Source: an uncultured Ruminococcus sp. (GTDB taxonomy: Bacteria; Bacillota; Clostridia; Oscillospirales; Acutalibacteraceae). Taken from it: 11,214 nt of DNA. Below are positions 1 to 6,964 of the stretch, one piece after another. The stretch covers positions 1 to 11,214 of the forward strand of contig CACXDE010000279.1 in NCBI GenBank assembly GCA_902766305.1, written 5' to 3'. The notes beneath the pieces are model-generated. The model had not been told where the DNA came from and made no database searches. It saw only the letters and a list, made by a program, of their open reading frames with translations. The position numbers and the translations under genes are program-made. The stretch's first letter is position 1. Every line of letters begins with the position of its first letter.

Positions 1-156
1 ACTGGCTATGTACGTAACGGAAAGGAACATAGTGTTTCTGAAAATGGATACCGTTTTTATTCATTTGTGTGGCTGCATACAATACCGCTAAGAACAGGTT
101 TTAAGAAATCGAAATTTAAATTAAAAAATTTATTAAAGAGAATAGTGAAAAAATGA
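1..156 (+). CDS. 3' end of a probable S24/S26 (signal peptidase-like) family protein, partial
   Basis: The first reading frame is open from base 1 to a TGA at 154-156 and gives the last 51 residues of a protein whose start lies outside the window. The end is basic and contains RNGKEHSVSENGYRFYSFVWL followed by a PLR and a lysine-rich tail. This resembles the C-terminus of the small S24/S26-type serine peptidase-like proteins of Firmicutes, which often end in 'RDGK...YRLYS.LW...PLR' and sit next to ABC exporters and PqqD-like genes. The family call is from memory of that pattern; the catalytic Ser and Lys/His region is not in the window. Its stop overlaps the start of the ABC exporter gene (ATGA), so the two are very likely cotranscribed and translationally coupled. 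A nucleotidyltransferase-like protein of the same kind of operon is an alternative. That this is a real coding end is fairly certain; the family is moderately likely. Confidence 0.6.
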   Translation, partial: TGYVRNGKEHSVSENGYRFYSFVWLHTIPLRTGFKKSKFKLKNLLKRIVKK

Positions 157-1865
157 AAGATAACAAAGCATTAAAATGGTTATGGAAAGTTCCGGGAAGG
201 AAAAAAATATACATACTGCTGCTTATCATTATAGAAATGCTTCACGGCGGAAGCGGAGTTTTGTATGCGCTTTTGCTTCGTAATATTGTTGACAGTGCTG
301 TTTCAAAGGATATGGACGGATTTTTGATGAATGTTGTTTTTGTCATAGCTCTCGTTGCAGCACAGCTTACAATGAGGGCATTTATCCGTTTTCTGAGTGA
401 ATTGTCAAGAGCATCGCTGGAGAATATTTTCAAGCAGCGTCTGATGGACAGTCTGCTCACAAAGAATTATGCAGCAGTTGAGGCAGTACATTCCGGCGAA
501 TGGCTGAACCGTCTGACAAATGATACTGTAGTTGCAGCAAACGGCTATACGGAGATAATTCCCGGAATTGCCGGAATGGTTGTAAAGATGATAAGCGCAG
601 TTATTATGATAATTCTGCTTCAGCCATGGTTCACGTGGATAATAATACCCGGCGGTATTGCAATGGTGATACTGACATATGCTTTCCGTAAAATACTGAA
701 ACGGCTTCACAAGGATGTACAGGAAAAGGACGGCAGCCTTCGTATCTTTATGCAGGAAACCCTTGGCAATATGATGATGATACGTTCGTTTTCTGCTGAG
801 TGGCAGACGGGAGAAGAGGTATCAAAGAGAGCGAAAGATCATAAAAATTCCCGCATGCGTAAGAACCGTTTCTCTAATTTCTGTAATATAGGCTTCGGAA
901 TAGCCTTTCAGGGGATGTATCTTTTCGGAGTGATATGGTGCAGCTGGGGGATATTTGCCGGGACGATAACCTACGGAACATTGACAGCTGTAACTCAGCT
1001 CATTTCACAGATTCAGCTGCCATTTGCAAATATTACTGGATATCTTCCGAGGTTTTACGCAATGACGGCAAGTGCCGAAAGACTTATGGAAATAGAAAGC
1101 TTTGCTGATGAAAACAGTGAACCGCCTCTTTCCCTTGATGAGGTAAAAGACTACTATCAAAATAAAATGCTGGAAATCTCTGTTGATAATGCGGGCTTTA
1201 CCTATTATCCGCCTGTTGATAAGGTGACTTCTCTTTCTAAGGAGGGTATGCCTGTCGTGCTGAGCGGCATAAGTCTTAATATAAAAAAAGGCGAATATGT
1301 TGCCTTTACAGGACACAGCGGCTGCGGAAAATCAACGGTCATAAAGCTTCTGATGAGTATTTACAGTCCGGATGAGGGGGAGTGCTGTTTGCTTGGGACT
1401 GACGGAAGGGAAGTCCTTTCACCCAGGTGGCACAGGCTTTTTGCATATGTTCCCCAGGGCAACAAGCTTATGACTGGAACTGTCCGTGAAGCTGTAGCCT
1501 TTGCAGATAAATCAAAGATGAATGATGACGAGAAAATAAATCAGGCACTGAGGATAGCCTGCGCTGATGAATTTGTATCAGAGCTTGAAAACGGTGTCGA
1601 TACTGTCCTTGGCGAACGAGGAACAGGTCTGTCAGAGGGACAGATGCAGAGGATCGCTGTTGCAAGAGCAGTTTTTTCAGAAAGTCCGGTGCTTATTCTT
1701 GATGAGGCTACAAGCTCGCTCGATGTATCATCTGAAAAAAAGCTGCTTGAAAATCTGCGGGATATGACTGACAAGACGGTTATTATCGTTACGCACCGTC
1801 CGGCAGCACTCACAATATGCGACAGAGTGCTGAGATTTACCGAAAGCGGTGTTGAAGAAGCCTGA
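153..1865 (+). CDS. ABC exporter, fused permease and ATP-binding protein (type IV/ABCB-like half transporter)
   Basis: This 570-residue protein is a complete ABC exporter half-molecule expected to work as a dimer in the cytoplasmic membrane, pumping a peptide, lipid or drug outward; the substrate cannot be told from sequence. Residues 1-300 form the membrane domain, with hydrophobic helices near 20-42, 57-77, 137-156, 158-177, 247-269 and 275-297. The nucleotide-binding domain has an intact Walker A (GHSGCGKST, 387-395), Q-loop Gln435, signature LSEGQ (493-497), Walker B ending in Asp517 with catalytic Glu518, D-loop SSLD and switch His548. About 15 extra residues sit between the first NBD strand and Walker A. 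There is no N-terminal C39 peptidase domain, so it does not cleave leader peptides itself. The ATG is chosen because it overlaps the preceding stop as ATGA, typical of operon coupling, although only a weak purine-rich RBS (aaagag) precedes it. The neighbouring partial peptidase-like gene suggests a peptide or natural-product export context, which is inference. Confidence 0.93.
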   Translation: MKDNKALKWLWKVPGRKKIYILLLIIIEMLHGGSGVLYALLLRNIVDSAVSKDMDGFLMNVVFVIALVAAQLTMRAFIRFLSELSRASLENIFKQRLMDSLLTKNYAAVEAVHSGEWLNRLTNDTVVAANGYTEIIPGIAGMVVKMISAVIMIILLQPWFTWIIIPGGIAMVILTYAFRKILKRLHKDVQEKDGSLRIFMQETLGNMMMIRSFSAEWQTGEEVSKRAKDHKNSRMRKNRFSNFCNIGFGIAFQGMYLFGVIWCSWGIFAGTITYGTLTAVTQLISQIQLPFANITGYLPRFYAMTASAERLMEIESFADENSEPPLSLDEVKDYYQNKMLEISVDNAGFTYYPPVDKVTSLSKEGMPVVLSGISLNIKKGEYVAFTGHSGCGKSTVIKLLMSIYSPDEGECCLLGTDGREVLSPRWHRLFAYVPQGNKLMTGTVREAVAFADKSKMNDDEKINQALRIACADEFVSELENGVDTVLGERGTGLSEGQMQRIAVARAVFSESPVLILDEATSSLDVSSEKKLLENLRDMTDKTVIIVTHRPAALTICDRVLRFTESGVEEA

Positions 1866-1962
1866 TGTTTTTGTTATTATCACTATTTAAATTCAATAAA
1901 ATTCGTCATAATGTAAAAATTTTTCTTTGTTGTCAGAATATATACAAAAACACAAATAAATA

Positions 1963-1971
1963 TGCTATAAT
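1963..1971 (+). promoter_or_regulatory. Extended -10 promoter of the zinc-ribbon membrane protein gene
   Basis: TGCTATAAT is a perfect extended -10 element (TGnTATAAT), about 78 bases before the start codon at 2049. No good -35 lies at 16-18 bases; TTGTCA at 1930-1935 is 30 bases away and too far, and TATACA at 1941-1946 gives a 19-base spacer. Extended -10 promoters tolerate a weak -35, so this is the likely start of a separate transcript. I see no convincing terminator for the ABC exporter in 1866-1930, so some read-through from upstream is possible. Confidence 0.6.
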
Positions 1972-2048
1972 TAACGTATAACAGTTGTACTTATTTCAAG
2001 ACAGCAGCTGAGTTTTTAATTAAATATATAATGGGGGAGTGATTGTTT

Positions 2049-4346
2049 ATGTTCTGTCCGGAATGTGGAAGTGAAGCAGGTCAGGGTCAGAAGTTTTGCG
2101 AATCATGCGGTGCTCCTTTGAAGATCAGCGTTCCAGATACATCTGAACAGCAGTTTTCAGCAGGAGAAATGCAAAGTGATTATTCACAGCAAATGTCAAC
2201 GCCTGCAATGGAGGACAGCTTTTTATCACCGCAGTCTAAGAATGCTTATGATGGAAATAGTTCATACCAGAATATGTCAGACAACAGTTTTTCTCAGGGA
2301 ACATCGTCAACGCATGGCGGCGATTTTTCTCAGAGTACAACATCAGCATATAGCGGCGATTTTTCTCAGAGTACATCATCAGCATATGGCAGCGGTTTTT
2401 CTCAGGGAACATCGTCAGGCTACGGCGGAGGTTCTTCTCAGGGTACATCATCATCCTACGGCAGCGGCTTTTCTCAGGACTCGACACCGTCTGCCTATGG
2501 AAACAGTTCCTTTTCATCAGGAACACCTGTACAGCAGTCATACAGCGGCACTATGCCGATAACCAATGGTTCAAGAATATATGATTCTGCACCGGTTAAA
2601 AAGAAAAGTCCCAAAAAGGCGATTATTATTACTTTGGTAATATTGCTTGTTGCAGTTTTAGGGTTGTTGGCGTTCTTCTTTATCCGCAAAAAGATAGAGA
2701 GAGATTTCATTATCAATAACCCGACAAAGAGCGCTGCACTGTCGTATAAGAAATATATGGAGGTCAACAACTCTGACGATCCCATATACAGCGTACTGAA
2801 AAATGCTAATAAGAACGGTACTCTTTCTGTTAATGCTACAGGGAGGCTAAAGAGTGATGGTTCATCTACTGATCTTGATATTAATGCTGTTTTAGGCTAT
2901 GACAGACCGAAGGGAAGATATTATTTCAAGCTTGACGGCGGTGATCTGCTGACAATACCGAATGCGCAGAGCCAGCAAAAAAATAATGCTGTAGCTGAAC
3001 TCAGTATGTCTCCTGATATGCTTATCATGAACTATGATATAGCAGGTTCAGCCGGAAAGTATTATATCGACAACAAGAATTTCAGAAATGATATAGGTTC
3101 GTCCATATTTGCTTTTGATAAGGATAATCTCTTTCACTTTGCTGATAAGGACGCTTATGAAAAGTTTATTGATTCTTATGAAACAATGATAAATGAGCTT
3201 CCGGCGAAGGAAAACGAAGATGATCTTTATAAGAACGATACATATGACGGCTTTATAAAAGCAATTGAAAAGCACGGAAAGGTTACTGTAGAGGACGGAA
3301 CGGCAGTTGTCAATGACGGCAAGAAGAATACCGAATATAAAGCTGATGTGATAATATATACATTCAATAAGGAATCCTTTAAGAGTCTTATTAAAGACCT
3401 TAAAGAAGAGCTTGATGTGTACATTGACAAGACCGGAAAACCCTCATCCAATAAGGATTTAAAGGAGTCTGTCAATAAATCAATGGATGAGGCTCTGAAA
3501 AGCTTTGACAGCAGTGCCGGATCAGATTTCTCGCTTTCTGTGAAGGTGTATCTTGACAGAGATGATCACAGCCTTCTGAAGATGACTGCTGATTTCTCTG
3601 ATACGGAAAACCAGAATAAGCTTAAGTTAAATATGTCAGTTGATATGGTAAAAGCTCCTGACAGTATGATGCGCTTCACTATGACAGCGAAAAAGAATGA
3701 TGAAGTAAATTCTGCTTCTGCATCATTGGTAAAAATCGACAAGGAAGATACACTGAAATATGAGTTCACCTATAATGTCAAGACCTATGGTTCGGAAGAG
3801 GACAACAAGGGCTATATAAACCTTGATTATTCAAGGAAGACAAAGAAATTTACATTATCAGGTGATTTCGGACAGGAGGACGCGCGTTTTACCTATTCAG
3901 GAAAGGCGGATATAACTGATAATTCCATTTCGTTAAGTCTTGATAATGTAGTGGATAATGAATATATGCAGTTGTCTCTTAAGGCTGATTTCAAGACGTC
4001 AGCACCGCCTTCAATAAGCAGTGACGGCGCAGTGAATGTACTGAAAATGTCAAAGAAAGATTTTGAGAAGGTTATGAACAACAGCAGTCTTCTCTCTCTC
4101 GTCTTAGGAAGTGCATATCCACAGTCAGGCGGCTATCAGGATAAGTTAACTCCGCCTACTGCCTACTATGATGACGATTATGATGATTATGATGATTATG
4201 ACAGCTCGTATCCGTTTGATATGGATGATTATGATTTTTCCATGCCGGATTTAGACGACTATGATATATCAATTCCGGATCTGGATGATTATTCCTATTC
4301 GTTTGATGATATCCCGAAGGTATCTCTTCCCGAAAAGACACTGTAA
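2049..4346 (+). CDS. Zinc-ribbon, single-pass membrane protein with Ser/Gly repeats and an acidic Asp/Tyr tail
   Basis: This 765-residue protein of unknown function starts with a zinc ribbon in the cytoplasm: Cys3-x2-Cys6 and Cys17-x2-Cys20. Residues 25-180 are low-complexity Ser/Gly/Gln/Thr, including six 12-residue repeats (81-152). A lysine-rich stretch then precedes one hydrophobic helix at about 191-212. The remaining 550 residues should lie outside the membrane. They contain many alternating polar/hydrophobic strands with regularly spaced Asp/Asn/Lys, as in secreted beta-rich lipoprotein-like domains, but I recognise no family there. The end (about 706-757) is rich in Asp and Tyr with a 10-residue repeat. 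The ATG at 2049 is preferred because GGGGGAG (2033-2039) is 9 bases upstream; the in-frame TTG at 2043 would be only 3 bases from it. Zinc-ribbon plus one helix plus extracytoplasmic domain is a known Firmicute architecture, often annotated only as 'zinc ribbon domain-containing protein'. It is monocistronic, with its own promoter and a hairpin behind it. Confidence 0.85.
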   Translation: MFCPECGSEAGQGQKFCESCGAPLKISVPDTSEQQFSAGEMQSDYSQQMSTPAMEDSFLSPQSKNAYDGNSSYQNMSDNSFSQGTSSTHGGDFSQSTTSAYSGDFSQSTSSAYGSGFSQGTSSGYGGGSSQGTSSSYGSGFSQDSTPSAYGNSSFSSGTPVQQSYSGTMPITNGSRIYDSAPVKKKSPKKAIIITLVILLVAVLGLLAFFFIRKKIERDFIINNPTKSAALSYKKYMEVNNSDDPIYSVLKNANKNGTLSVNATGRLKSDGSSTDLDINAVLGYDRPKGRYYFKLDGGDLLTIPNAQSQQKNNAVAELSMSPDMLIMNYDIAGSAGKYYIDNKNFRNDIGSSIFAFDKDNLFHFADKDAYEKFIDSYETMINELPAKENEDDLYKNDTYDGFIKAIEKHGKVTVEDGTAVVNDGKKNTEYKADVIIYTFNKESFKSLIKDLKEELDVYIDKTGKPSSNKDLKESVNKSMDEALKSFDSSAGSDFSLSVKVYLDRDDHSLLKMTADFSDTENQNKLKLNMSVDMVKAPDSMMRFTMTAKKNDEVNSASASLVKIDKEDTLKYEFTYNVKTYGSEEDNKGYINLDYSRKTKKFTLSGDFGQEDARFTYSGKADITDNSISLSLDNVVDNEYMQLSLKADFKTSAPPSISSDGAVNVLKMSKKDFEKVMNNSSLLSLVLGSAYPQSGGYQDKLTPPTAYYDDDYDDYDDYDSSYPFDMDDYDFSMPDLDDYDISIPDLDDYSYSFDDIPKVSLPEKTL
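2289..2504 (+). repeat. Six in-frame 36-bp tandem repeats encoding FSQ(G/S)TSSxYGxG
   Basis: Units start at 2289, 2325, 2361, 2397, 2433 and 2469, each exactly 36 bases and 12 codons. Encoded units run FSQGTSSTHGGD, FSQSTTSAYSGD, FSQSTSSAYGSG, FSQGTSSGYGGG, SSQGTSSSYGSG and a diverged FSQDSTPSAYGN. Similarity is visible at the DNA level (shared 'tttttctcag' and 'acatcatca' words), pointing to slippage or unequal exchange rather than only protein-level convergence. The region lies between the zinc ribbon and the membrane helix, so it should be a flexible cytoplasmic linker. Unit number may vary between strains. Confidence 0.9.
4224..4313 (+). repeat. 30-bp tandem repeats encoding the Asp/Tyr-rich C-terminal tail
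   Basis: Three units of 10 codons follow each other: DDYDFSMPDL, DDYDISIPDL and a diverged DDYSYSFDDI. They are preceded by a shorter run of Asp-Asp-Tyr triplets (about 4168-4203). The segment gives the protein a strongly acidic, tyrosine-rich end at the far side of the presumed extracytoplasmic region. Its role is unknown; metal (calcium) or cell-wall binding is only a guess. Confidence 0.8.
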
Positions 4347-4383
4347 TTAAGCTCTGTTTTTGAAAAGTAAAATAAAGCAAAAA

Positions 4384-4421
4384 AGCCCCCTGCAAGAGCC
4401 GGTAAACTCTTACAGGGGGTT
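4384..4421 (-). terminator. Hairpin terminator between convergent genes, strongest for the minus strand
   Basis: CCCCCTGCAAGAG (4386-4398) pairs with CTCTTACAGGGGG (4407-4419), a 13-bp stem with one mismatch and an 8-base loop. On the minus strand it is followed directly by six T (plus-strand A at 4379-4384), the classic intrinsic terminator form, 28 bases after the stop of the metallo-hydrolase gene. On the plus strand it lies about 40 bases after the stop at 4346 but is followed only by 'ttaaaac', so it would be a weaker terminator for that gene. Confidence 0.85.
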
Positions 4422-4448
4422 AAAACATTATTAATTCGGATAGTATTT

Positions 4449-5399
4449 CTAAGAATACTTCTTTATCTCTCCGTTGTCATAAACAAGTATAATTGTTCCC
4501 TCAAGGTCTGTACGCAGAATCTGACAGCCATAGTTGTTCAGTCTGTCGATACATTTTCGCGACGGAAGATTCTTATTCTGTACCCCTGACGTTATAACAG
4601 CACAGTCAGGAGCCGCATATTTCAGAAATTTATCTGTTGTACCGGAATTACTCCCATGATGTCCTACCTTCAATATATCTGAATGGATATTTTTGCCGCT
4701 TTCGATCAGAAACTTTTCTGTTTTTGCTCCTGCGTCTCCCATGAAAAGAAAGGAACGGTTTCTGTACTTTATCTTCATGACAAGCGAATTATCATTATCG
4801 CTTTTCTGCTTTGTCTCAGGGGACAGTACTTCAATCACAATATCGTCAGAAAGATATGTTCCGATCTCCGGATACTCAACAGGAATACCAAGGGCTTCTA
4901 TGGTATCATAGAATATTTTTTCATCCTCAGAATAATCCTTTTCTGGTTTTTGACAGAATCTGCTTATCCATACCTTTCCGATAGGTATCTTTCCGGCAAT
5001 GTCTGCAAAATCACCTATATGATCGCTGTCTGTATGGCTTGCGGCAAAAAGATCGATATGATCTATCCCGAGACGTTTAAGATAGGAAGATACATCGCCG
5101 TTATATGAATATTCACCGGTATCAATAAGTATGATATTACTCTCTGATCTGATAAGTATACTGTCTCCGCTGTTTACGTCTATAAAGTGAACGGAAAACG
5201 GACACTCCATTGATGATATATTTTGATCCTCCAGACCTGTAATGTGTTTCAGATATTTTTCAGCCCTTTGTTCTGCACCGGTCATTGACATTGACAACAG
5301 TAGGATCACGCAGACAATCAGAACCGCACTGACGACAAAATATACGCTCAGCTTTCTTCTTCTGCGGCGCAGAAATTCTTTCAGATCACTGTTTTTCAT
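4449..5399 (-). CDS. Membrane-anchored MBL-fold metallo-hydrolase, ComEC C-terminal-domain-like
   Basis: The 316-residue protein has a very basic N-terminus, one hydrophobic helix at about 18-38, then a metallo-beta-lactamase fold that should lie outside the membrane. Motifs match the hydrolase domain fused to the DNA-uptake channel ComEC and its stand-alone relatives: FIDVNSGDS (72-80), LIDTG (91-95), metal-binding HTDSDH (122-127), the DNDNSLV stretch (201-207), FMGDAG with Asp222, KVGHHGS with His247-His248, and a final RTDLEGTI (296-303). The metal ligands seem intact, so it is probably an active nuclease- or phosphodiesterase-like enzyme. The usual FIDVGQGDS reads NSGDS here. There are no ComEC channel helices, so a direct role in DNA uptake should not be assumed. 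It is the second gene of a minus-strand operon; its ATG overlaps the end of the CNNM/CBS gene by 14 bases and has only a weak RBS, pointing to translational coupling. Confidence 0.88.
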   Translation of the reverse strand: MKNSDLKEFLRRRRRKLSVYFVVSAVLIVCVILLLSMSMTGAEQRAEKYLKHITGLEDQNISSMECPFSVHFIDVNSGDSILIRSESNIILIDTGEYSYNGDVSSYLKRLGIDHIDLFAASHTDSDHIGDFADIAGKIPIGKVWISRFCQKPEKDYSEDEKIFYDTIEALGIPVEYPEIGTYLSDDIVIEVLSPETKQKSDNDNSLVMKIKYRNRSFLFMGDAGAKTEKFLIESGKNIHSDILKVGHHGSNSGTTDKFLKYAAPDCAVITSGVQNKNLPSRKCIDRLNNYGCQILRTDLEGTIILVYDNGEIKKYS

Positions 5400-6654
5400 C
5401 TTTATTCTTATTGAAGGTTATTGTAACATAGCTGATACGCTGATCCTCTACATCTCCGACAACCACTGAAAAATCCTTGTATCTGAACTCTGAACCCTTT
5501 TCCGGAATATCTCCTATCTGTTCAACGACCCATCCGCCGACTGATTTGCTGTCACAGTTTATGTACTTGTCGTCTGCTCCGAAAAGCTCCGGCAGATCGT
5601 CAATATTCATATCGCCGCTAACTTCATACTTGTTTTCTGCAAGCTTTTTGAATTTGTGCTCAACCTCTTCATCCTCATCCCAGATATCGCCGACTATCTG
5701 TTCGAGCAGGTCTTCCATTGTCACAATGCCCAAAGTTCCGCCGTAGTCATCAGTGACTACAGCAAAATGAAGCTTTTTATGCTTGAAATCCGCAAGCAGA
5801 GCCGACAGCTTTTTGCTTCTGTAGATAAAGTATGGCGGCTGTATCAGCTTTTCAAGATCGGGCTTGTTTCCGGTGAGAAGAACTTCAAGAAAATCTCTTG
5901 AATGCAGAACGCCGATAATGTTGTCAATATTATCCTTGTACACAGGTATTCTTGAAAAACGCTCTGTCATTATGATACTGCGTACCTTTTCCGGATCATC
6001 ATCTATGTTGACAGCAGTAAGGTCTACTCTTGGAGTGAGAATATCATATGCTGTTTTTTCGTCAAATTCAAGCGCTGACTGTACAAGCTCGCTTTCCTGT
6101 TCTTCAAGAACCCCTTCTTCCTCTATGCTTTCAACTATGTATTTAAGCTCGTCCTCTGTAACGGACGGGCTTTTATTTTTGTTTTTCCCGGACAGCTTTT
6201 TTACTGCGTCTGTAAGCTTCAGAAGTAAAAACGTGACAGGCGTGAGGATAAACATGAGAAACTTAAGCGGAGAGGCAAAGGCAAGACAGAGCTTTACATT
6301 GTTTTCTATCGCAAAATTTTTCGGCAGAACCTCGCCGCAAATGAGAACTACGATAGTCAGAACTATTGTGCTGACTAAAGTGCCCATTGCGTCTCCCAGA
6401 AAGGATACAAACAGCAGTGTCGCAAGGGCGGAACTGGCAATATTCACGATATTGTTTCCTATAAGTATTGTTGACAATGCTTTATCATAATGTTCTGCAA
6501 TATATATAGCTTTTTCAGCTCGTTTTTCTCCATTGTCGGCAAGGTTTTTAAGTCTTATTTTACTTACAGAGGAGAAGGCAGTTTCGGTTGAAGAAAAAAA
6601 GGCAGACAGCATGACTAATAATAAAATTACGGCTGTCATTATCCATGGATTCAA
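5386..6654 (-). CDS. Hemolysin-family CNNM/CBS/CorC transporter protein
   Basis: This 422-residue membrane protein belongs to the HlyC/CorC (CNNM, DUF21) family, whose members are linked to magnesium or other cation efflux; the 'hemolysin' name is historical. Residues 1-150 form the CNNM membrane domain with hydrophobic segments near 4-22, 60-88, 93-112 and 124-148, including the family-like SAFFSSTETAFSS and GEVLPKNFA. Two CBS domains follow (about 204-262 and 270-325, with SRIPVYKDNIDNIIGVLHSRDF and the DDYGGTLGIVTMEDLLEQIVGDI region), then a CorC/HlyC C-terminal domain (about 338-415). I chose TTG at 6654 rather than the longer GTG at 6663: AGGAG (6667-6663) is 8 bases before the TTG but overlaps the GTG itself. 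The resulting start MNPWIMTAVILLLVMLSAFF also matches how relatives begin. It is the first gene of the operon, with the ComEC-like hydrolase overlapping its 3' end. Confidence 0.92.
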   Translation of the reverse strand: MNPWIMTAVILLLVMLSAFFSSTETAFSSVSKIRLKNLADNGEKRAEKAIYIAEHYDKALSTILIGNNIVNIASSALATLLFVSFLGDAMGTLVSTIVLTIVVLICGEVLPKNFAIENNVKLCLAFASPLKFLMFILTPVTFLLLKLTDAVKKLSGKNKNKSPSVTEDELKYIVESIEEEGVLEEQESELVQSALEFDEKTAYDILTPRVDLTAVNIDDDPEKVRSIIMTERFSRIPVYKDNIDNIIGVLHSRDFLEVLLTGNKPDLEKLIQPPYFIYRSKKLSALLADFKHKKLHFAVVTDDYGGTLGIVTMEDLLEQIVGDIWDEDEEVEHKFKKLAENKYEVSGDMNIDDLPELFGADDKYINCDSKSVGGWVVEQIGDIPEKGSEFRYKDFSVVVGDVEDQRISYVTITFNKNKDEKQ

Positions 6655-6662
6655 TTTTATCA

Positions 6663-6667
6663 CTCCT
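6663..6667 (-). promoter_or_regulatory. Ribosome binding site that decides the TTG start of the CNNM/CBS gene
   Basis: On the minus strand CTCAGGAGTG places AGGAG 8 bases ahead of TTG (6654-6652). The upstream in-frame GTG (6663-6661) shares its first G with this site and so cannot be initiated from it. Confidence 0.7.
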
Positions 6668-6719
6668 GAGTCAGGTTAATATTGATATACAATGAGAATT
6701 ACACAATGTACCACCACAT

Positions 6720-6788
6720 ATTATATTATTTTAAGTGTAGAAAATAATTCTCCTTTAGAATTATAAGTTCTTTATCTTAGTGTAAAAT
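6720..6788 (-). promoter_or_regulatory. Possible promoter region of the CNNM/CBS operon
   Basis: Two perfect TATAAT hexamers occur on the minus strand, at 6765-6760 and 6725-6720. The first has TTTACA (6786-6781) upstream with a 15-base spacer, shorter than ideal; the second lacks a good -35. One of them is likely the -10 of the minus-strand operon, but which one is unclear. Confidence 0.4.
6744..6764. promoter_or_regulatory. Perfect 8-bp inverted repeat in the divergent intergenic region
   Basis: ATAATTCT, a 5-base CCTTT spacer and AGAATTAT form a perfect dyad. It overlaps the first minus-strand -10 candidate (6760-6765) and lies between the two candidates, a usual place for a repressor operator of the CNNM/CBS operon. 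AT-rich dyads can also occur by chance, so the operator role is inference. Confidence 0.4.
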
Positions 6789-6815
6789 TATATAAACTCA
6801 AAGCATTGGCATATC

Positions 6816-6876
6816 GAGTTTGGAGTGCGGAGTTATTAAAATAGTTATCAGTTGTAAGCTGACTGAAAACTGAATT
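6816..6876 (+). repeat. Partial copy of the 'gagtg-tggagtt' intergenic repeat, upstream of the HTH gene
   Basis: TGGAGTGCGGAGTTATTAAA (6821-6840) matches 8746-8765 at 18 of 20 positions. It is followed at once by AGTTATCAGTTGTAAG (6843-6858), whose reverse complement CTTACAACTGATAACT uses the same words as the tail of the downstream copy (about 8874-8893), but in opposite orientation. The copy is therefore shorter and rearranged compared with the downstream one. Confidence 0.6.
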
Positions 6877-6964
6877 TGTAAAGTTCTTGCCAATAAGTGT
6901 AAAAACATATCTTGCAGTGCAGTTTGTTAACTATGATAAAAGTAATAAGCTCCACATTAAGGGT

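Noticed and set aside
1930..1935. TTGTCA as -35 for the promoter at 1966-1971
   Set aside because: The spacer would be 30 bases, far outside the usable range; the extended -10 explains the promoter better.
2043..2048. An earlier TTG start for the zinc-ribbon protein
   Set aside because: It lies only 3 bases after the GGGGGAG site; ATG 2049 has proper spacing and puts CPEC at the normal N-terminal place.
2289..2504. CRISPR-like regular repeats
   Set aside because: The units are contiguous, 36 bp with no unique spacers, and encode in-frame protein repeats.
2176..2562. A His/Arg-rich 128-codon frame over the Ser/Gly repeat region
   Set aside because: It is an out-of-frame reading of the 36-bp tandem repeat, which makes any frame look periodic; the real gene runs through the region in another frame.
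4683..5108. A 141-codon open frame on the plus strand opposite the metallo-hydrolase gene
   Set aside because: It has no RBS and is fully covered by the hydrolase motifs on the other strand.
5864..6490. A 208-codon open frame on the plus strand opposite the CNNM/CBS gene
   Set aside because: It is serine-rich and without domain pattern, as expected from the antisense of this gene; the opposite strand has a clear family match over its whole length.
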